64,000 bases of DNA from Anastrepha obliqua (lineage: Eukaryota > Arthropoda > Insecta > Diptera > Tephritidae), in NCBI RefSeq assembly GCF_027943255.1, contig NC_072893.1:62156001-62220000 (forward strand). The letters run 5' to 3'. Position 1 is the first letter of the stretch. Each line of letters starts with the position of its first letter. Shown piece after piece: positions 1 through 11,775 of this stretch. A program made the position numbers and the translations under genes. The notes under the pieces are model-generated. The model did no database searches and was not told the DNA's origin. It saw only the letters and a program-made list of their open reading frames with translations.

Positions 1-998
1 TAACCTTCACTTATCCTTATCCTTAACCCAATTGCCACAATTGCTCATGCATAACTTTTCTTTATCTGAGTCCTGTAAAATTTCGCTGTATGAACTTAGG
101 GTAAAATATTTTAATGAACAGTCTTCTCAAATCTGATCAAAAGTATTTTTGCACTGATGCAGAGTAGTTCGTGGTCTTTATTCAACTAAATACCAAATAG
201 AAACCTCAAATCTACTAGAATTGTGATTTCAAATGAATAACAAACCTTAAGAACACTTTAAGTACTGAAAACTAACAACTCCTTCTTTGGCTTGAAATAT
301 TCTCGTCATGCCCCTTACTTACTGCTCCTGCAGAAAATACAACTAAGTATATGCGAAAACTTTTATTCAACTTTAACGAAATGAAAAATCAATAGAACTC
401 GATTTGATATGCAAATTTTCAAATAACCCATAATAATGACATTTTAGTAATTCAGTATCGGAAAGTGGCCGTGCGTAACTGATGGTTTTCTAGCAAAGCG
501 AAGTAGTGAAATGAAGGAGGTAATAAGCAATGGCGACAAAATTCAAAAGAGATGGAGTAAGTCTTGGTGAGCATTTTGCGCATGCAAATTTTTTATTCAA
601 TTTTGTCATTTCTTCCTTCAACCCATTTATTTCGCTCTTATTTCTTTATAACATAGAATTGGAATTTGATAATTCTTCGTGAAACCAAATTTTCGGTATC
701 AATTTGCGCGTCTAGACGGCAAACTTATATTCAGTTGGGCAAAGAAAACAAGTGACTTCAAGTGAACAAAAAAACCCAAAAACAACTTAAGCACACTACT
801 GTGGAAGTGTATGAAATAAAATTTATGAGTGTATATAAAGTAATTAGAGGGTCTAAAAGAGAGGGAAGTTGTTTTAAATTTAAAGTTTGAAGCTTTATTG
901 TAAATATTTGCTCTTAAAAATGCTGACCATTTAATAGCTCAAACTTTTACTATTTACTATTATTTAGTTTTTTTTTTATTTCAGTTGTAGGAAACTAT
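1..998. other. AT-rich non-coding DNA, probably intronic
   Basis: No reading frame or repeat that I recognise. The stretch is AT-rich with short homopolymer runs and ends where a mariner-type terminal repeat begins. Confidence 0.5.
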
Positions 999-1019
999 AG
1001 GGTTTTCCAATAACAGGTG
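999..1019 (+). repeat. Solo mariner terminal inverted repeat
   Basis: The 21 bases AGGGTTTTCCAATAACAG followed by GTG match the inverted ends of the mariner at 4129-4685 (GTTTTCCAATAA at its left end; reverse complement AGGGTTTTCCAATAACAG at its right end). No matching partner end or transposase lies next to it, so it looks like a leftover end of the same family. A TA precedes it, as expected for a mariner target. Confidence 0.6.
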
Positions 1020-1170
1020 GATTGCGCTATCGAAGCGACCAAAGAAGCGATCAAATGTTGTCTCTTCTCGAAGACAGAAGTGCTATTCTGCGGTATCAGG
1101 CCGAGTTGGAAAAGCAACTACTATTTAAGTGTTGTCAGGACGATTTTCATGACTTGAATAGCATGTTCTA

Positions 1171-2600
1171 AAGAACAACAAAGCCGCGGGCGCCGACGGA
1201 CTGCCGGCTGAGCTATTCAAACATGGCAGTGTGCTCTGCCCAATCCATAAGAAGGGCGATCCTGCAATCTGTGCCAATTACCGCGGGATTAGTCTTCTAA
1301 ATATCGCCTATAAGGTTCTAGCGAGCGTATTGTGTGAAAGGCTGAAGCCCACCGTCAACCAACTGATTGGACCTTATCAGTGTGGCTTCAGACCTGGAAA
1401 GTCTACCATCGACCAAATATTCACAATACGCCAAATCTTGGAAAAGAACCACGAAAGGAGAATCGACACACACCATTTTTTCGTCGATTTCAAAGCTGCA
1501 TTCGACAGTACGAAAAGGAGTTATCTGTATGCCGCCATGTCTGAATTTGGTATCCCCACAAAACTAATACGGTTTTGCAAGATGACGTTGCTCAACACCA
1601 GCAGCGCCATCAGAATTGGGAAGGACCTCCCCGAGCCGTTTGATACCAAACGAGGTTTCAGACAGGGTGACTCGCTGTCGTGTGGCTTCTTTTGATGTTG
1701 GAGAGCATCGTACGAGCCGCAGAACTTAATCGCTCAGGCACAATTTTTTATAAGAGCGTACAATTGCTGGCGTATGCCGATGATATCGACATCATCGGCC
1801 TTAACAACCGCGCTGTTAGTTCTGCCTTCTCCAAACTGGATAAAGAGGCAAAGCGAATGGGTCTGGTGGTGAACGAGGACAAAACGAAGTACCTCCTGTC
1901 TTTAAACAAACAGTCGGCGCACTCGCGTATCGGCACCCACGTCACTGTTAACAGTTATAATTTTGAGGTTGTAAAAGACTTCGTGTATTTAGGAACCAGC
2001 ATTAACACCGATAACAATGTCAGCCTTGAAATCCAACGTAGAATCTCTCTTGCCAACAAGTGCTACTTTGAACTAAGTAGGCAACTGAGCAGTAAAGTTC
2101 TCTCTCGACGAACAAAACTAACACTCTACAAGACTCTCATCATGCCCGTCCTAACGTATGGCGCAGAAGCTTGGACGATGACAACATCCGATGAAGCGAC
2201 GCTTGGAGTGTTCGAGAGAAAGATTCTGCATAAGATTTTTGGACCTTTATACGTTGGCAACGGCGAATATCGCAGACGATGGAACGATGAGCTATATGAG
2301 CTTTACGACGACATAGACATAGCGCAGCGAATAAAGATCCAGCGGCTACGTTGGCTGGGTCATGTCGTCCGAATGGATACAAACGCTCCGGCTTTGAAAG
2401 TATTCGATGCGGTACCAGCTGGTGGTAGCAGAGGAAGAGGGCGGCCTCCTCTGCGTTGGAAAGATCAGGTGGAGAAGGACTTGGCTTCACTTGGTGTGTC
2501 CAACTGGCGAAGGTTAGCACGAGACAGAAACGACTGGCGCGCTTTGTTAAACTCGGCAAAAATCGTGTAAGCGGTTATAGCGCCAATTTAGAAGAAGAAT
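1171..2600 (+). pseudogene. RTE-like non-LTR retrotransposon, reverse transcriptase remnant
   Basis: This is a 5'-truncated LINE that once encoded a reverse transcriptase. Homology starts at KNNKAAGADGLPAEL (from 1171), just after an in-frame stop at 1159-1161. The usual stretch between AELFK and VLCPIHKKGD is missing, so there is a short internal deletion near 1228. The first block (to about 1690) has the fingers and palm motifs, including FVDFKAAFDS and GFRQGDSLS. A frameshift near 1690-1700 moves the rest into another frame, which runs to a TAA at 2568-2570 and carries the catalytic AYADD box (1773-1784) and a basic C-terminus (GRGRPPLRWK). The 3' tail is only about 30 bases and ends in AGAAGAAGAA, typical of RTE-type elements. 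The endonuclease domain is absent. Clade assignment is inference from motif style. Confidence 0.85.
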
Positions 2601-4126
2601 AGCATGTGATGGCGTTTTGCTGTGCTGGAAAATCATTTTGTTGTGTCTCTCCTAGTATTGTGGTCATTGTAGCTTTTATTCGCGTCACAAGCGCATGCGT
2701 CCTATTTGACGATAAGAATTTACTTTGTGATAATTTCACCAGATTTCAAAGCTCATGAGATCCAAGTCGAGCTTTTTCCACAACAATGAATGAACCCTTA
2801 TTTTGCCTGCCGATGCTGCTGAAGGTTCATTATGAATTTCAAGCCTTAGATTATCGTAACACTACCACTTTAAATCGCATTCTACAAATATTAATATGTG
2901 GCAGGAGGCACTTTCGCTTTGCCGCTATGGCAGTGGTTAAATTCATGTATTATGAATATCGCTCATTTACTTCAATAATGTTACAATCCACAACAACAAA
3001 AAATGAGATAAGTATTCAAACATGGCCACATGCTGCATTGGTCATTAGGTGGAAACATGTTTTTATTTTAATTAGCGCGGCATAGTAACTGAAAACTTTG
3101 AAACCATTTTTTTCCAACATTTTGGTTTGTGAATTGTGACACTTGTTGACGAATGAAGCTAATCTTAATTACAAATTACTAATTGTGAATTAATTTGTTG
3201 TTACTAATTGCTTGTTCACGCACTGTTATGGACCACAACTTGTGGCCTCTGTCTCGGCTAAACGGCATTCGCCTTTGTGGTTAGGTGCAATTCCATGCAA
3301 TTTCTCTTCACCTTGACTGCTGACGGAGAAGGTCGCATAACACTGCGAGCGCAAGCAAATGTAAGTGAATGTATCATTAAATTATGTGCTGTAAATGTTA
3401 TGATTAATTTAGATTATGTGAAATATTTTAGCACGAAATTCTACAAAGCTATAAAAGTGGAAGCTGACCACCGTCTTCCTTCTCCAGTCAACCACATTCT
3501 GCAGTAAATGAGCGATATCTCGGTCTTAATTCATCCTACACAGAATTTCTTGGTTTTTGCGTAATTTCCAAGGCTTTCAGAAAGCGAAAAATAGAATGGA
3601 CTATAAATCGTTAAGTTCTTTATTCAAGCATTTTGACATTATTTCAATTGTTTCTGAAATACATTTTCTTGTTTGTGGGCTCTTGCAAAATAAGAGTAAT
3701 TGAGTAATTTGCCAAAAATTTAAAAACTGTCCAAAAAATTTAATAACTTTTAGATTCCATAAATGCTGAAAACTTTGGAATGGAGATTTACAGGGTGAAA
3801 TATCTTCGCTTCTTTTCAACATTTTTATTCATTTTTTTATAAGCTACACATTTTCAAAAAACTTTTTAGGAAAAAAATTCTGGAATTTTTTAATGTGTTA
3901 TATTGTATAATATTTTTTATTTGAAACATATTTCATCCTAAACAAAATATTATATAATATTAAAAGGATCTGAATATATGTATGAATTTTACTTTAAAAA
4001 GCTTTATACCAAAATTTTCATAAGCCTCGTCGAGTCTTCTAAAGAAGGTAACAGAAGATCAGCTGATTTGAATTTTTTTGATATCAGCACAGAATTGAAA
4101 TACGAAATTTGGACGGCGAATCTAAA
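2601..4126. other. Non-coding DNA without recognised features
   Basis: Several short open frames occur but none shows a domain, codon bias or splice context that I can support. Composition is AT-rich, especially 3700-3960. Confidence 0.4.
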
Positions 4127-4128
4127 TA

Positions 4129-4685
4129 GTTTTCCAATAAGAGGTGTTATTTTGATATTCAAAGAAAAATGCTATTTTTTAATATAAATGATCGGATGTT
4201 TGTTTCATTATAAAGAGGAAAGTCTGCCGTTAACAGTGGAAAATAACATCAGGCAAATGACCACCACGACCACGCTTACAGGACAATATCCTTTCATGAA
4301 ATTTTCCATAACCGAATTGCAAAGTGGCTGCCCTATGTCTCCGATAGCCTCACGAATTCCAATTCCATCTTTGAGGCCTTGAATCGACCCTGGGCTGTTG
4401 GCGTAGACCTTCTCTTTCACGTGGTCCCAAAGAAAAAAGCCACAAGATGTTAAATCACAAGATCTCGGTGGGCAATTGTGATCACCTCTTCGAGAGATAA
4501 CACGGTCCGGAAACTTTTCCCGTAAAAAATCAATGGTTTTGTTGCTTGTGTGGCAAGTAGTGCCGTCTTGTTGAAAATAAACGTTGTCCAAATCAATATC
4601 ATCCAATTCCGGCCACAAAAAATCGTTAATCATCTCTTGATAGCGCAATCCATTCACCTGTAACACCTGTTATTGGAAAACCCTT
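4129..4685 (-). mobile_element. DD41D-type mariner, internally deleted
   Basis: A ~555-bp mariner with related ends GTTTTCCAATAA (4129) and TTATTGGAAAAC (right end), next to TA dinucleotides. The minus strand keeps only the C-terminal half of the transposase, from GLRYQEMINDF near 4650 to the stop at 4230-4232. The second catalytic Asp is present in YFQQDGTTCHT. The third, expected 42 residues later in a CDLTPLD-like block, has become Gly (CDLTSCG), so catalysis is lost. A one-base frameshift near 4272 separates MENFMK from the conserved ending RGRGGHLPDVIFHC. The N-terminal DNA-binding part and first Asp are deleted. The solo end at 999-1019 belongs to the same family. Confidence 0.85.
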
Positions 4686-4795
4686 TATTAAATTGGTATC
4701 GGTAAATTAGCTAATTTGTTTTTTTTTTCGCCGTGTCCTTGTAGCTGTCAGCCCAGAGTGAAACAAGATGAAGATGATTCATTCTTTGTTTTCTA

Positions 4796-6067
4796 ACGGG
4801 TGATTTTTTAGCTATTATCTTTTTAAACAGTAGGTTTAAACAGCTGACGCACGTTTCGTGTTTTGTTTCACTGTGAAACATCTTCAGTTTGGTCTATAAT
4901 TTAACCACGAATCGTCTTACAAACAAACAACTCTTGCAAATCATTGAATTTTATTATAAAAATACGTGTTCTGTTAAGAAAGTTTATCGCGCGCTTCTTC
5001 CATTTTATGGTCAGTCTAATCGAGCAACTGAAGCGGCTATTCGAGCTATTATGACTAAATTTATAACCAAATTTACATTATGGGACATCAAACCACCAAC
5101 ACGCTTACGTAGAGTGCGAACTGAAGAAAATATCGCAGCTGTATCGGTCAGTGTTAATGATGACCATCAATTATCGATTCGTCGCCGTTCGCAGCGATTG
5201 GGCCTCTGTTACTCAACAACGAGGAAAATTTTGCGAAAGGATTTAGGTGTGAAGCCTTTCAAAATACAGCTGGTGCAAGAATTGAAGCCGAACGACCTAC
5301 CGCAACGCAGAACTTTTGGTGAATGGGCTCTTGGAAAGTTGGCCGAAGATCCACTTTTTTATCGAAAAATTGTGTTGTAAATAAGCAGAACTGTCGATTT
5401 TGGAGTGAAGATCAGTCAGAAGAATTGCAAGAGCTACCAATATATCCAGAAAAGGTCACAGTTTGGTGCGGTTTGCGGGCTGGAGGCATAATTGGACCGT
5501 ACTTTATCAAAGATGCTGCGAATCGTAACGTAACTGTGAATGGTGAGCGCTATCGTGAAATGATATCCAACTTTTTTTAGCCCAAAATGCAAAAACTTGA
5601 CTTGCATGACATGTGGTTTCAGCAAGACGGTGCCACATGCCACACAGCACGCGTAAAAATGGACTTGTTGAGAGGCGAGTTCGGTGAACATTTTATTTCA
5701 CGTTCGGCACCTGTCAATTGGCCATCCAGATCGTGCGATATAACGCCTTTAGATTATTTTTTGTGGGGCTATGTTAAAGCTCATGTCTATTCAGACAAGC
5801 CTGCTTCAATTGACACATTGGAATACAACATTAAAGCATTTTTATGTGAGATGCCGGCCGAAACATTGGAAAGAGTAAGCCAAAATTGGACTAAGCGGAT
5901 GGACGGTTTGAAGCGCAGTCGCGGTGAACATTTGCATTAAATAATCTTCAAACATTAACTTAATATATGGACTGTACTATCGATTTAAATAAAAATTTCA
6001 TGCATTTTTCTGAGTTTTACATGTGTTTTTTGAAAAACTTTCCTATAGCTCTAAAAACATCACCCTT
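4796..6067 (+). mobile_element. rosa-like DD41D mariner, near full length but dead
   Basis: A 1272-bp Tc1/mariner element. Ends are GGGTGATTTTTTAGCTAT on the left and the inverse ATAGCTCTAAAAACATCACCC on the right, with TA on the left and a decayed CA on the right. The transposase spans 4907-5940. Its start codon is ACG at 4907, whereas the sibling copy at 61199-61871 has ATG at the same place. The N-terminal helix-turn-helix region is open to 5380. A ~30-bp deletion then removes the block SDEAHFW with the first catalytic Asp and shifts the frame. A TAG at 5578-5580 interrupts the third part. The second Asp lies in WFQQDGATCHT and the third 42 residues on in CDITPLDYF, i.e. D with 41 intervening residues. 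This spacing is known for rosa elements of tephritid flies. Confidence 0.92.
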
Positions 6068-6165
6068 CACTTTGCCAATACTTTTCTTTGACAAACAAAC
6101 CTACAAAACATTGTTGTTGGTCTGGTGCCACCAGGTTTAATGAATGCGCCTTGGAAATTTGTAAT
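6068..6165 (+). repeat. Right half of a dispersed repeat split by the mariner
   Basis: The bases after the mariner (CTTTGCCAATACTTTTCTTT, then GTTGTTGGTCTGGTGCCACC) match 21508-21575. The bases before it (ATTCATTCTTTGTT at 4779-4792) match 21490-21503. The copy near 21.5 kb is therefore an unoccupied relative of this target. Repeat class unknown; a similar piece recurs at 6285-6345. Confidence 0.7.
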
Positions 6166-6959
6166 ATGAAAATTGAAATTTTTTAATGAAATGGAATGAT
6201 TTCCACGCGAGAAATAAATTCATTTCTTTCTATTTTGCCTTCGCAAGAAATTACTTCTTTTTTCTATTTTGACGTGAGATTATAATTTGTTGTTAGCCTA
6301 GTGATACCACCTTTAATGAATTAGCCTTAAAATAAATAAATTGACAAAATGTCCAAAATACTTGGTTCCCTTTAAATGGAATCGCTCTTTGAAAGCACCA
6401 TTGTTGTTGCTGCGGATTTAAATTTGGGTAGTTCTGGTAACGTAGAATTGGCAGTCGCGGGGAATACCAGCATTCGCTTCAATCACTTTTCTTCGAATTT
6501 AAGGTAAAAATCAGTACACAAATGACACTCATTTGTTCCAAAACGATGACTTATTCAAACACAAAAAAATATTTTATGGCAATAAAAATTTTCAAATATA
6601 AAGATGTTAAGCTGTTTACAGATAACTGAGTGTATCCAGTCTTATAGGTTTAGCAGCAGCTGCACTATGAAAGTGGCAGATAACCGCGCCAACAATGATA
6701 CTCGAGAGGGTAGAATGCTACGTAGGCAACAGGAAATTGATGTCTTGGAAGCTGCTACGACGGCTGAGGAACTATTATATGGCCCAGGAATAGTTGAGAT
6801 AGTGTAAATAATTAAATAATTCGTATAACCTACATAAATCGATAGGAAAATTTTAAATGTGTTTTTCTCAAATCTATGTTTTTTGAACTGGTGATCACTG
6901 TAACTTAAACCGCTTGGTAGATTTCAATAAAATTTATACTGCTTTTTAAAAACACAAAA
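6166..6959. other. Non-coding DNA with one unrecognised small ORF
   Basis: Mostly AT-rich and featureless. A short open frame on the plus strand (about 6667-6807) ends in a segment that reads like protein (RRQQEIDVLEAATTAEELL) with a balanced composition, but I know no family for it and see no splice or promoter context. Bases 6405-6465 weakly resemble the dispersed repeat at 23825-23945 and 56985-57105 (GTTCTGGTAACGTAGAA). Confidence 0.3.
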
Positions 6960-7113
6960 AAATCGTGCCTGATCGAAGGATTTTTTTCTCAAAAATTTCG
7001 ATTTGTTTTTTAAACCATTAATTATCGGTTTTTTTCTCGAAAATCTGAAAAATATTTCCTGGGACCGCCATACTGTTAATTTTGAAAAAAAAGGTTCGAT
7101 CAGGCACAATTTA
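6960..7113. repeat. Short inverted-repeat element (MITE-like)
   Basis: GTGCCTGATCGAAGGATTTT near the left end is mirrored by AAAAGGTTCGATCAGGCACA near the right end. The arms are roughly 27 bases and enclose about 95 bases. No coding sequence. The layout is that of a small non-autonomous DNA transposon or a decayed hairpin; target duplication is not clear. Confidence 0.6.
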
Positions 7114-8309
7114 TCTATTAATAAAACTAATTTTTCTTGTCGAATGATAACCTTTACAATTATTAATTTTGTTTTGAAATGATGTATTAATGCTATGTTT
7201 TTATTTTTGAAAAATAAAGCAATTGACTAGCAAAAAAAATGATTGAAAATCATAATTTTTTCGGGCCTCTGACTACCCCTAACCCTTTCACTTTTCGCTC
7301 ATTCAAAACGATTTTCTAGACTGTTTTTTTGTCTTATGGTATTACCGCCTCAATTGGATGCAGTGAACGTCGACTGTGTTGTGCATCGTCGGTGTCTCTA
7401 TGGCACCGGTTCAAGTCAGCAAACGATCGTTTTATTGTTGTTTCTGAAAGAGCGGAGAGCCATTGTTGAACGCTGGAACGCTATTTTTTCTCATCAAAAA
7501 GCTGTGCGAAATTAAGACACAAAATTCGTTTTGATTCATTCCTTTGAAAACAACAAAAGTAGCGGCACTCTGAGGTTAGCATTAATTTGACAAGAGGTGA
7601 ATGCAATAGAACTGGTGCGATATATGTAGAAGGCCTGGAACTTTTCAGCCCATGTGTTAGGATATAGAATATAAAAATAGACGAATTCAACATAGTGGGG
7701 CAGTCATTTCATCCTTCTCGTGCTAACTGATGCCAAACAGAAATGCCAGGTGGGGCTAATTGGTCTTCATTTTCTTACGCCATTGCCAGCAGGCTCTGTA
7801 TAAAATACTTTCAGAACTGTAGTTTTTTTATTCGATCGTGCGAGATGACCTGGTCAACGAAGCAGCAAGATCTTAACTTAATACATACATATATGTTACT
7901 ATGTGTTTATCGATATAAAGCTCAGATAGCCTATTCACGTGTCCCTTACTAAATTCCTTCAGTAAAATTTCTATATCTGCCTCAGTTTTCTTCTGATTTG
8001 CTGTAAAATTTTAAACAAAATTACAGAATTATCGTTGGCGTTGTTTAGTGTTCCAAAGGCGGCTTCTTAGACCACAGCATATATTTTTGATCTAAAGTAA
8101 GCCAGGCGTTAGTAATCAGAGCTGGTTATAGTCGGAAGCATCAATGACAATGAATGATTCTATAGCAATTAGAGGTAGACATTAAATGTAACTACTTGGA
8201 TTAGTTCATGAAAGACCTTGCCTGATCAAGTCAAGTAAACAAAGAACTTGGTGATGATCTTTGTTTTCTACTTTACTTGAAATGGACAAAATTCGTTAGC
8301 AAAAGCCTA
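7114..8309. other. Non-coding DNA without recognised features
   Basis: Short open frames only, none with recognisable domains. It ends at the tail of a minus-strand SINE. Confidence 0.4.
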
Positions 8310-8463
8310 CATTCTTTATTGGTGGTTCGGCCAACCTTCTCCTACAATTTGTGATGTGTTTGTGTCTTGTTGTCCATAAATGGGGGGACCTACAATTTTA
8401 CACCAACTCCGAACGGCAGCTAGTAATTTATTAGGAGCTTTTTTCCTGGCAGTAATGGATTCG
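8310..8463 (-). repeat. tRNA-derived SINE, 3' part only
   Basis: Reading the minus strand, this contains the SINE body sections GCCGTTCGGAGT-like, CTGTAGGTCCCCCCATTTAT-like and the closing CTCGGCC-like stretch seen in the copy at 8482-8783. The tRNA-like head is missing. The element sits back to back with the next SINE, about 18 bases away. Confidence 0.75.
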
Positions 8464-8481
8464 GGGAGGGAAAAAAAGGCA

Positions 8482-8783
8482 GCCGCCGTAGCCGAATGGG
8501 TTGGTGCACGACTACCATTCGGCATTCACAGAGAGAACGTCGGTTCGAATCTCGGTGAAATCACCTAAATTAAGAAAAACTTTTTCTAATAGCGGGCGCC
8601 CCTTGGCAGGCAATGCAAAACCTCTGAGTGTATTTCTGCCATGAAAAAGCTCCTCACAAAAATAGCTGCCGTTCGGAGTCTGCTTGAAACTGTAGATCCC
8701 TCCATTTATGGAACAACATCAAGGCGAGGAGGAGCTCGGTCAAACACCCAAAAAGGGTGTACGCGCCAATTATATATATATAT
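8482..8783 (+). repeat. tRNA-derived SINE, full-length reference copy
   Basis: The head is tRNA-like: an A-box-like TAGCCGAATGGGTTGG at 8489 and a B box GGTTCGAATCTC about 45 bases on, the internal RNA polymerase III promoter layout of tRNA genes. The body has the blocks TTTTTCTAATAGCGGGCGCC, GCAAAACCTCTGAGTGTATT and GCCGTTCGGAGTCTGCTTGA. It ends in GTACGCGCCAATTATATATA, i.e. a short AT tail rather than poly(A). At least seven other copies in the window share these blocks. SINEs are copied by the machinery of a partner LINE; which one is not evident here. Confidence 0.88.
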
Positions 8784-10030
8784 CATGGATTCGGAAATTT
8801 CTTATCGCCTGCTCAGGGGCGCACGCTATCAGACAATACACTTCATCATTATTTTTAGTTTTTCATGTCCAAACGGAACGTTTGATGAGAGTTTGATAAG
8901 AGTTAAACGTGCAGAGAGTTAAAACGTCAAAAAAGTATCCTTGCAGTATTCCTCATCAAAGTGTTAAACTTATTTTATACCTCAATTGTAACAATTTTGT
9001 GATTTTGTATTGCCGAAGAAGGGCTAAACTGAGATCTATATATTAACCGTTGTCAGAAACTTTGGTTTTCCTTATTTTGTTGTAAGCTGTCATTTGAAGG
9101 GAATAATTTGTTTGGTTTTGATTTCACAAAATAAGTAGCGGCAAACATTCAAATACAGCGTCAGCCAAGAGTGGATGAAGGTTGAAAAGTCATTTAAATA
9201 AATAATGTGCCCATATTAATCTATGAATGTATAAATGTATGAATGCATGTATGTATGTAGTACTTATATCTACTAGTAGGGGTTGTAGATTGAAAAGGCA
9301 CCGAGCACGTGCGGTCTATTAATGATGAAAATAGTAAGAAAAAAAAATTTCTAAAATTTCTGACAGTTTGTCTGATAAAATATACAAGCGACAAAAATGT
9401 CAAAAGCAATCGCAGCGGTATCTCAATGCTTGACAAAGGCCAAAGAGATAATGAAAAATAAAGCAAAGTACGCTCGTCTTCATACAAATGCATGGAAATA
9501 TGTTTTATTTTTAATAAGTTCAAGACCAAAAAAAATGGTCACAATTTTGGCAATGGCCTGGTCTGTTTTTGGCAGTATGCAGTCTCAACACTTCTGATCT
9601 GGGTAATGCAAATAATTATGAGTTATTTGCTGAACGTAATAAAAAAACTCTAAAGCTTATGTGTAAATTACATTCTGTGACAAGGCAGCAGAATTTCTGG
9701 AGTGTCAAGTGTATCTGTTTGCGTCGTTTGTAAATAAAAGTGGTGAAATGATGAAATGCTGCTAAGTGCCTCACATTTATTCCGAACAAAATATTTGAAA
9801 ATTAAAAAAAAAATGTCTTCTGTCAGTCCTTATGCACAAACATACGTATACCGACTAGAGCAAAAATATCGCTGAACATATTCAGAAAATTTAATATACA
9901 AGTTTATTCCTCGACTGTAATCAACTGTAACGCAGCGTTTGATTCAGCTCTCGAAACATTTCTTTGATTTCTCCATTACTTCTTTTCGTTATTGAAATGC
10001 GACGCATTTCCTGTAGTGCTGTTTTGACTT
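8784..10030. other. Non-coding DNA without recognised features
   Basis: AT-rich; a few degenerate ATGTATG/ATGAATG steps at 9225-9260. No domain-bearing frame. Confidence 0.4.
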
Positions 10031-10626
10031 CTAATGTATGCGGATGATATAATTTTGTTAGCGGATCACCTAGGCAAACTACAAGAGATGATTAATAATC
10101 TTGAACGCTACTGCAAACTATGGACCTTGAAGTAAACCACTCAAAGTCACAAATAATGACGTTCAGAAAAAGTGGAAAACTTAGTAAAGAGGAGAAATGG
10201 CATTATCGTAAGGAAGAAATACAGACTGTGTCTCGATATACTTACTTAGAAGTTGAAATAACACCCCAGATGAATTTTAAAAAATATGTTGAAAACAGAA
10301 CAGCTGCAGCAAAAAATGGTATTAATGCTTCGTCGATTTGTCTTTTAAAAAAGAAAGAAATTTCAATTGAAGCTAAATGGAAACTTTTTCACGAAGTTTG
10401 TCCTTCAATACAATCATACGCAGCACAGGTGTGGGATTTTGGGGAGTTTGTAGAAGTTGATATATTGCAAAACTATTTTGTAAAGCGAGTTCTGAAGTTA
10501 CCATCGCTTACATACTTTTTTTTGGAAACTGGCATGCAAGAAAATCATTTGTTCTCTTTACAACTGTTCCTTAAGAATATGCACAAAATTTTGTTTATGT
10601 ACTCGGAAAATCGTATGCCACATTAG
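10031..10626 (+). pseudogene. Non-LTR reverse transcriptase fragment
   Basis: The fragment begins inside the palm domain with the catalytic MYADD box (10034-10048), followed by a leucine-rich IILLADHLGKLQEM stretch. A one-base frameshift close to 10120 moves the continuation into another frame, which stays open to TAG at 10624-10626. After it come NHSKSQIMTF (the usual N-x-x-K-x-x after the YADD strand), a Y-L-x-V-x-I strand (YTYLEVEITP) and the thumb-like region with QSYAAQVWDFG. Both 5' (fingers, endonuclease) and 3' ends are missing. This is a different lineage from the RTE-like copy at 1.2 kb. Not functional. Confidence 0.75.
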
Positions 10627-10770
10627 CTGTCTAAAATTGTTATAAAGAAACAATGGTTTTCTGGATTATATATTTAAGGAGACAGATACATGTAAAATTT
10701 CGAAAAAAAATTTTCTTTTCTCAGAATATGTCAAAAAATTTTAGGAACGTAATTTTAGGCATTTCTTATA

Positions 10771-11775
10771 TTGGGGAGTCGAAAAAGTCTTTTCCTATTT
10801 TGTCAATAGATGGCGTTGGAGTCATCTATCTCCAGTGCTACCAATCACATTGTGTCATATCATATGATGTTAGAAAGTTGACATTTTAAGCTTCATTTAA
10901 CCAAAAAAAAAATAAATAAATTCGGAGAAGTTGAAAAAAAGTTATAGCTGTACAAAAATGAGTGAAAATAATGAAGAAATTCGCTATATTTTGAAATTTT
11001 TGTATAAAAAAGGGAAGAAGCCACCAATGAAATCTGTGAAGTTTACGGAGACGATGCTGTATCAGTTTGTGTAGCACAACAATGGTTCGCTCGCTTCCGT
11101 TCTGGAAGTTTCGATGTGAAAGATGCACCTCGCTCCGGTCGACCTATCGTTGAAAAAGTCGATGAAATTATGGAAAAGATTGACCAGAACCGTCACATAA
11201 GCTGCCATGACATCGCCAAGGCACTAAACATTCATCATCAAACGGTTTTGAACCATTTAAAAAAGGCTAGTTGCAAAAATAAGCTCGTTGTTTGGGTACC
11301 ACATGAATTGTTTGTGAAAAATTTAATGAACTGAATTAACATCTGCGATTCTTTGCTGGAACGAAATGAAATCGAACCATTTCTGAAACGAATGGTAACA
11401 GGAGACAAAAAGTGGATCAAATACGACAATAATGTGCGAAAAAGATCATGGTGCAAGGGTGGTGAAGCTCAACAAATGGTCGAAAAGCCAGGATTGGCGC
11501 CTCGAAAGGTGATGCTGTGTGTTTGGTGGGATTGGAAAGGAATCATCCACTATGAGCTGCTCCAGCCTGCTCCAACGATTGATTTTACACTTTTCTGTCA
11601 ACAACTGATGAGATTGAAGCAATCAATCGAAAAAAAACGGCCAGAACTGATCAGCAGAAAGGGCGTCGTCTTCCATCAGGACAACGCTAGGCCACACACA
11701 TCTTTGATGACTCGGCAAAAACTGGGAGAGCTTGGCTGGGAAGTTTTGATGCATCCACCATATAGTACACGATAA
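10771..11775 (+). mobile_element. DD34D mariner, 3'-truncated
   Basis: The left end TTGGGGAGTCGAAAAAGTC follows a TA at about 10769. The transposase starts at ATG 10958 (MSENNEEIRYIL). A frameshift near 11030 separates this from the paired helix-turn-helix region, which continues with WFARFRSGSFDVKDAPRSGR. A second break at 11332-11350 precedes the catalytic domain. The first Asp survives in VTGDKKW (usual GDEKW) and the second in HQDNARPHTS. The frame stops at HPPYSTR, just before the third Asp block, and the right end of the element is absent. The two visible aspartates and spacing motifs are those of the mariner DD34D class. Dead. Confidence 0.85.

Noticed and set aside
1..60. TAACC-like words at the window start, considered as telomeric repeat
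   Set aside because: Only irregular CTTATCCTTATCC steps; flies lack simple TTAGG telomeres and no array is present.
2140..2559. 139-codon minus-strand frame
   Set aside because: Antisense shadow of the reverse transcriptase on the plus strand.
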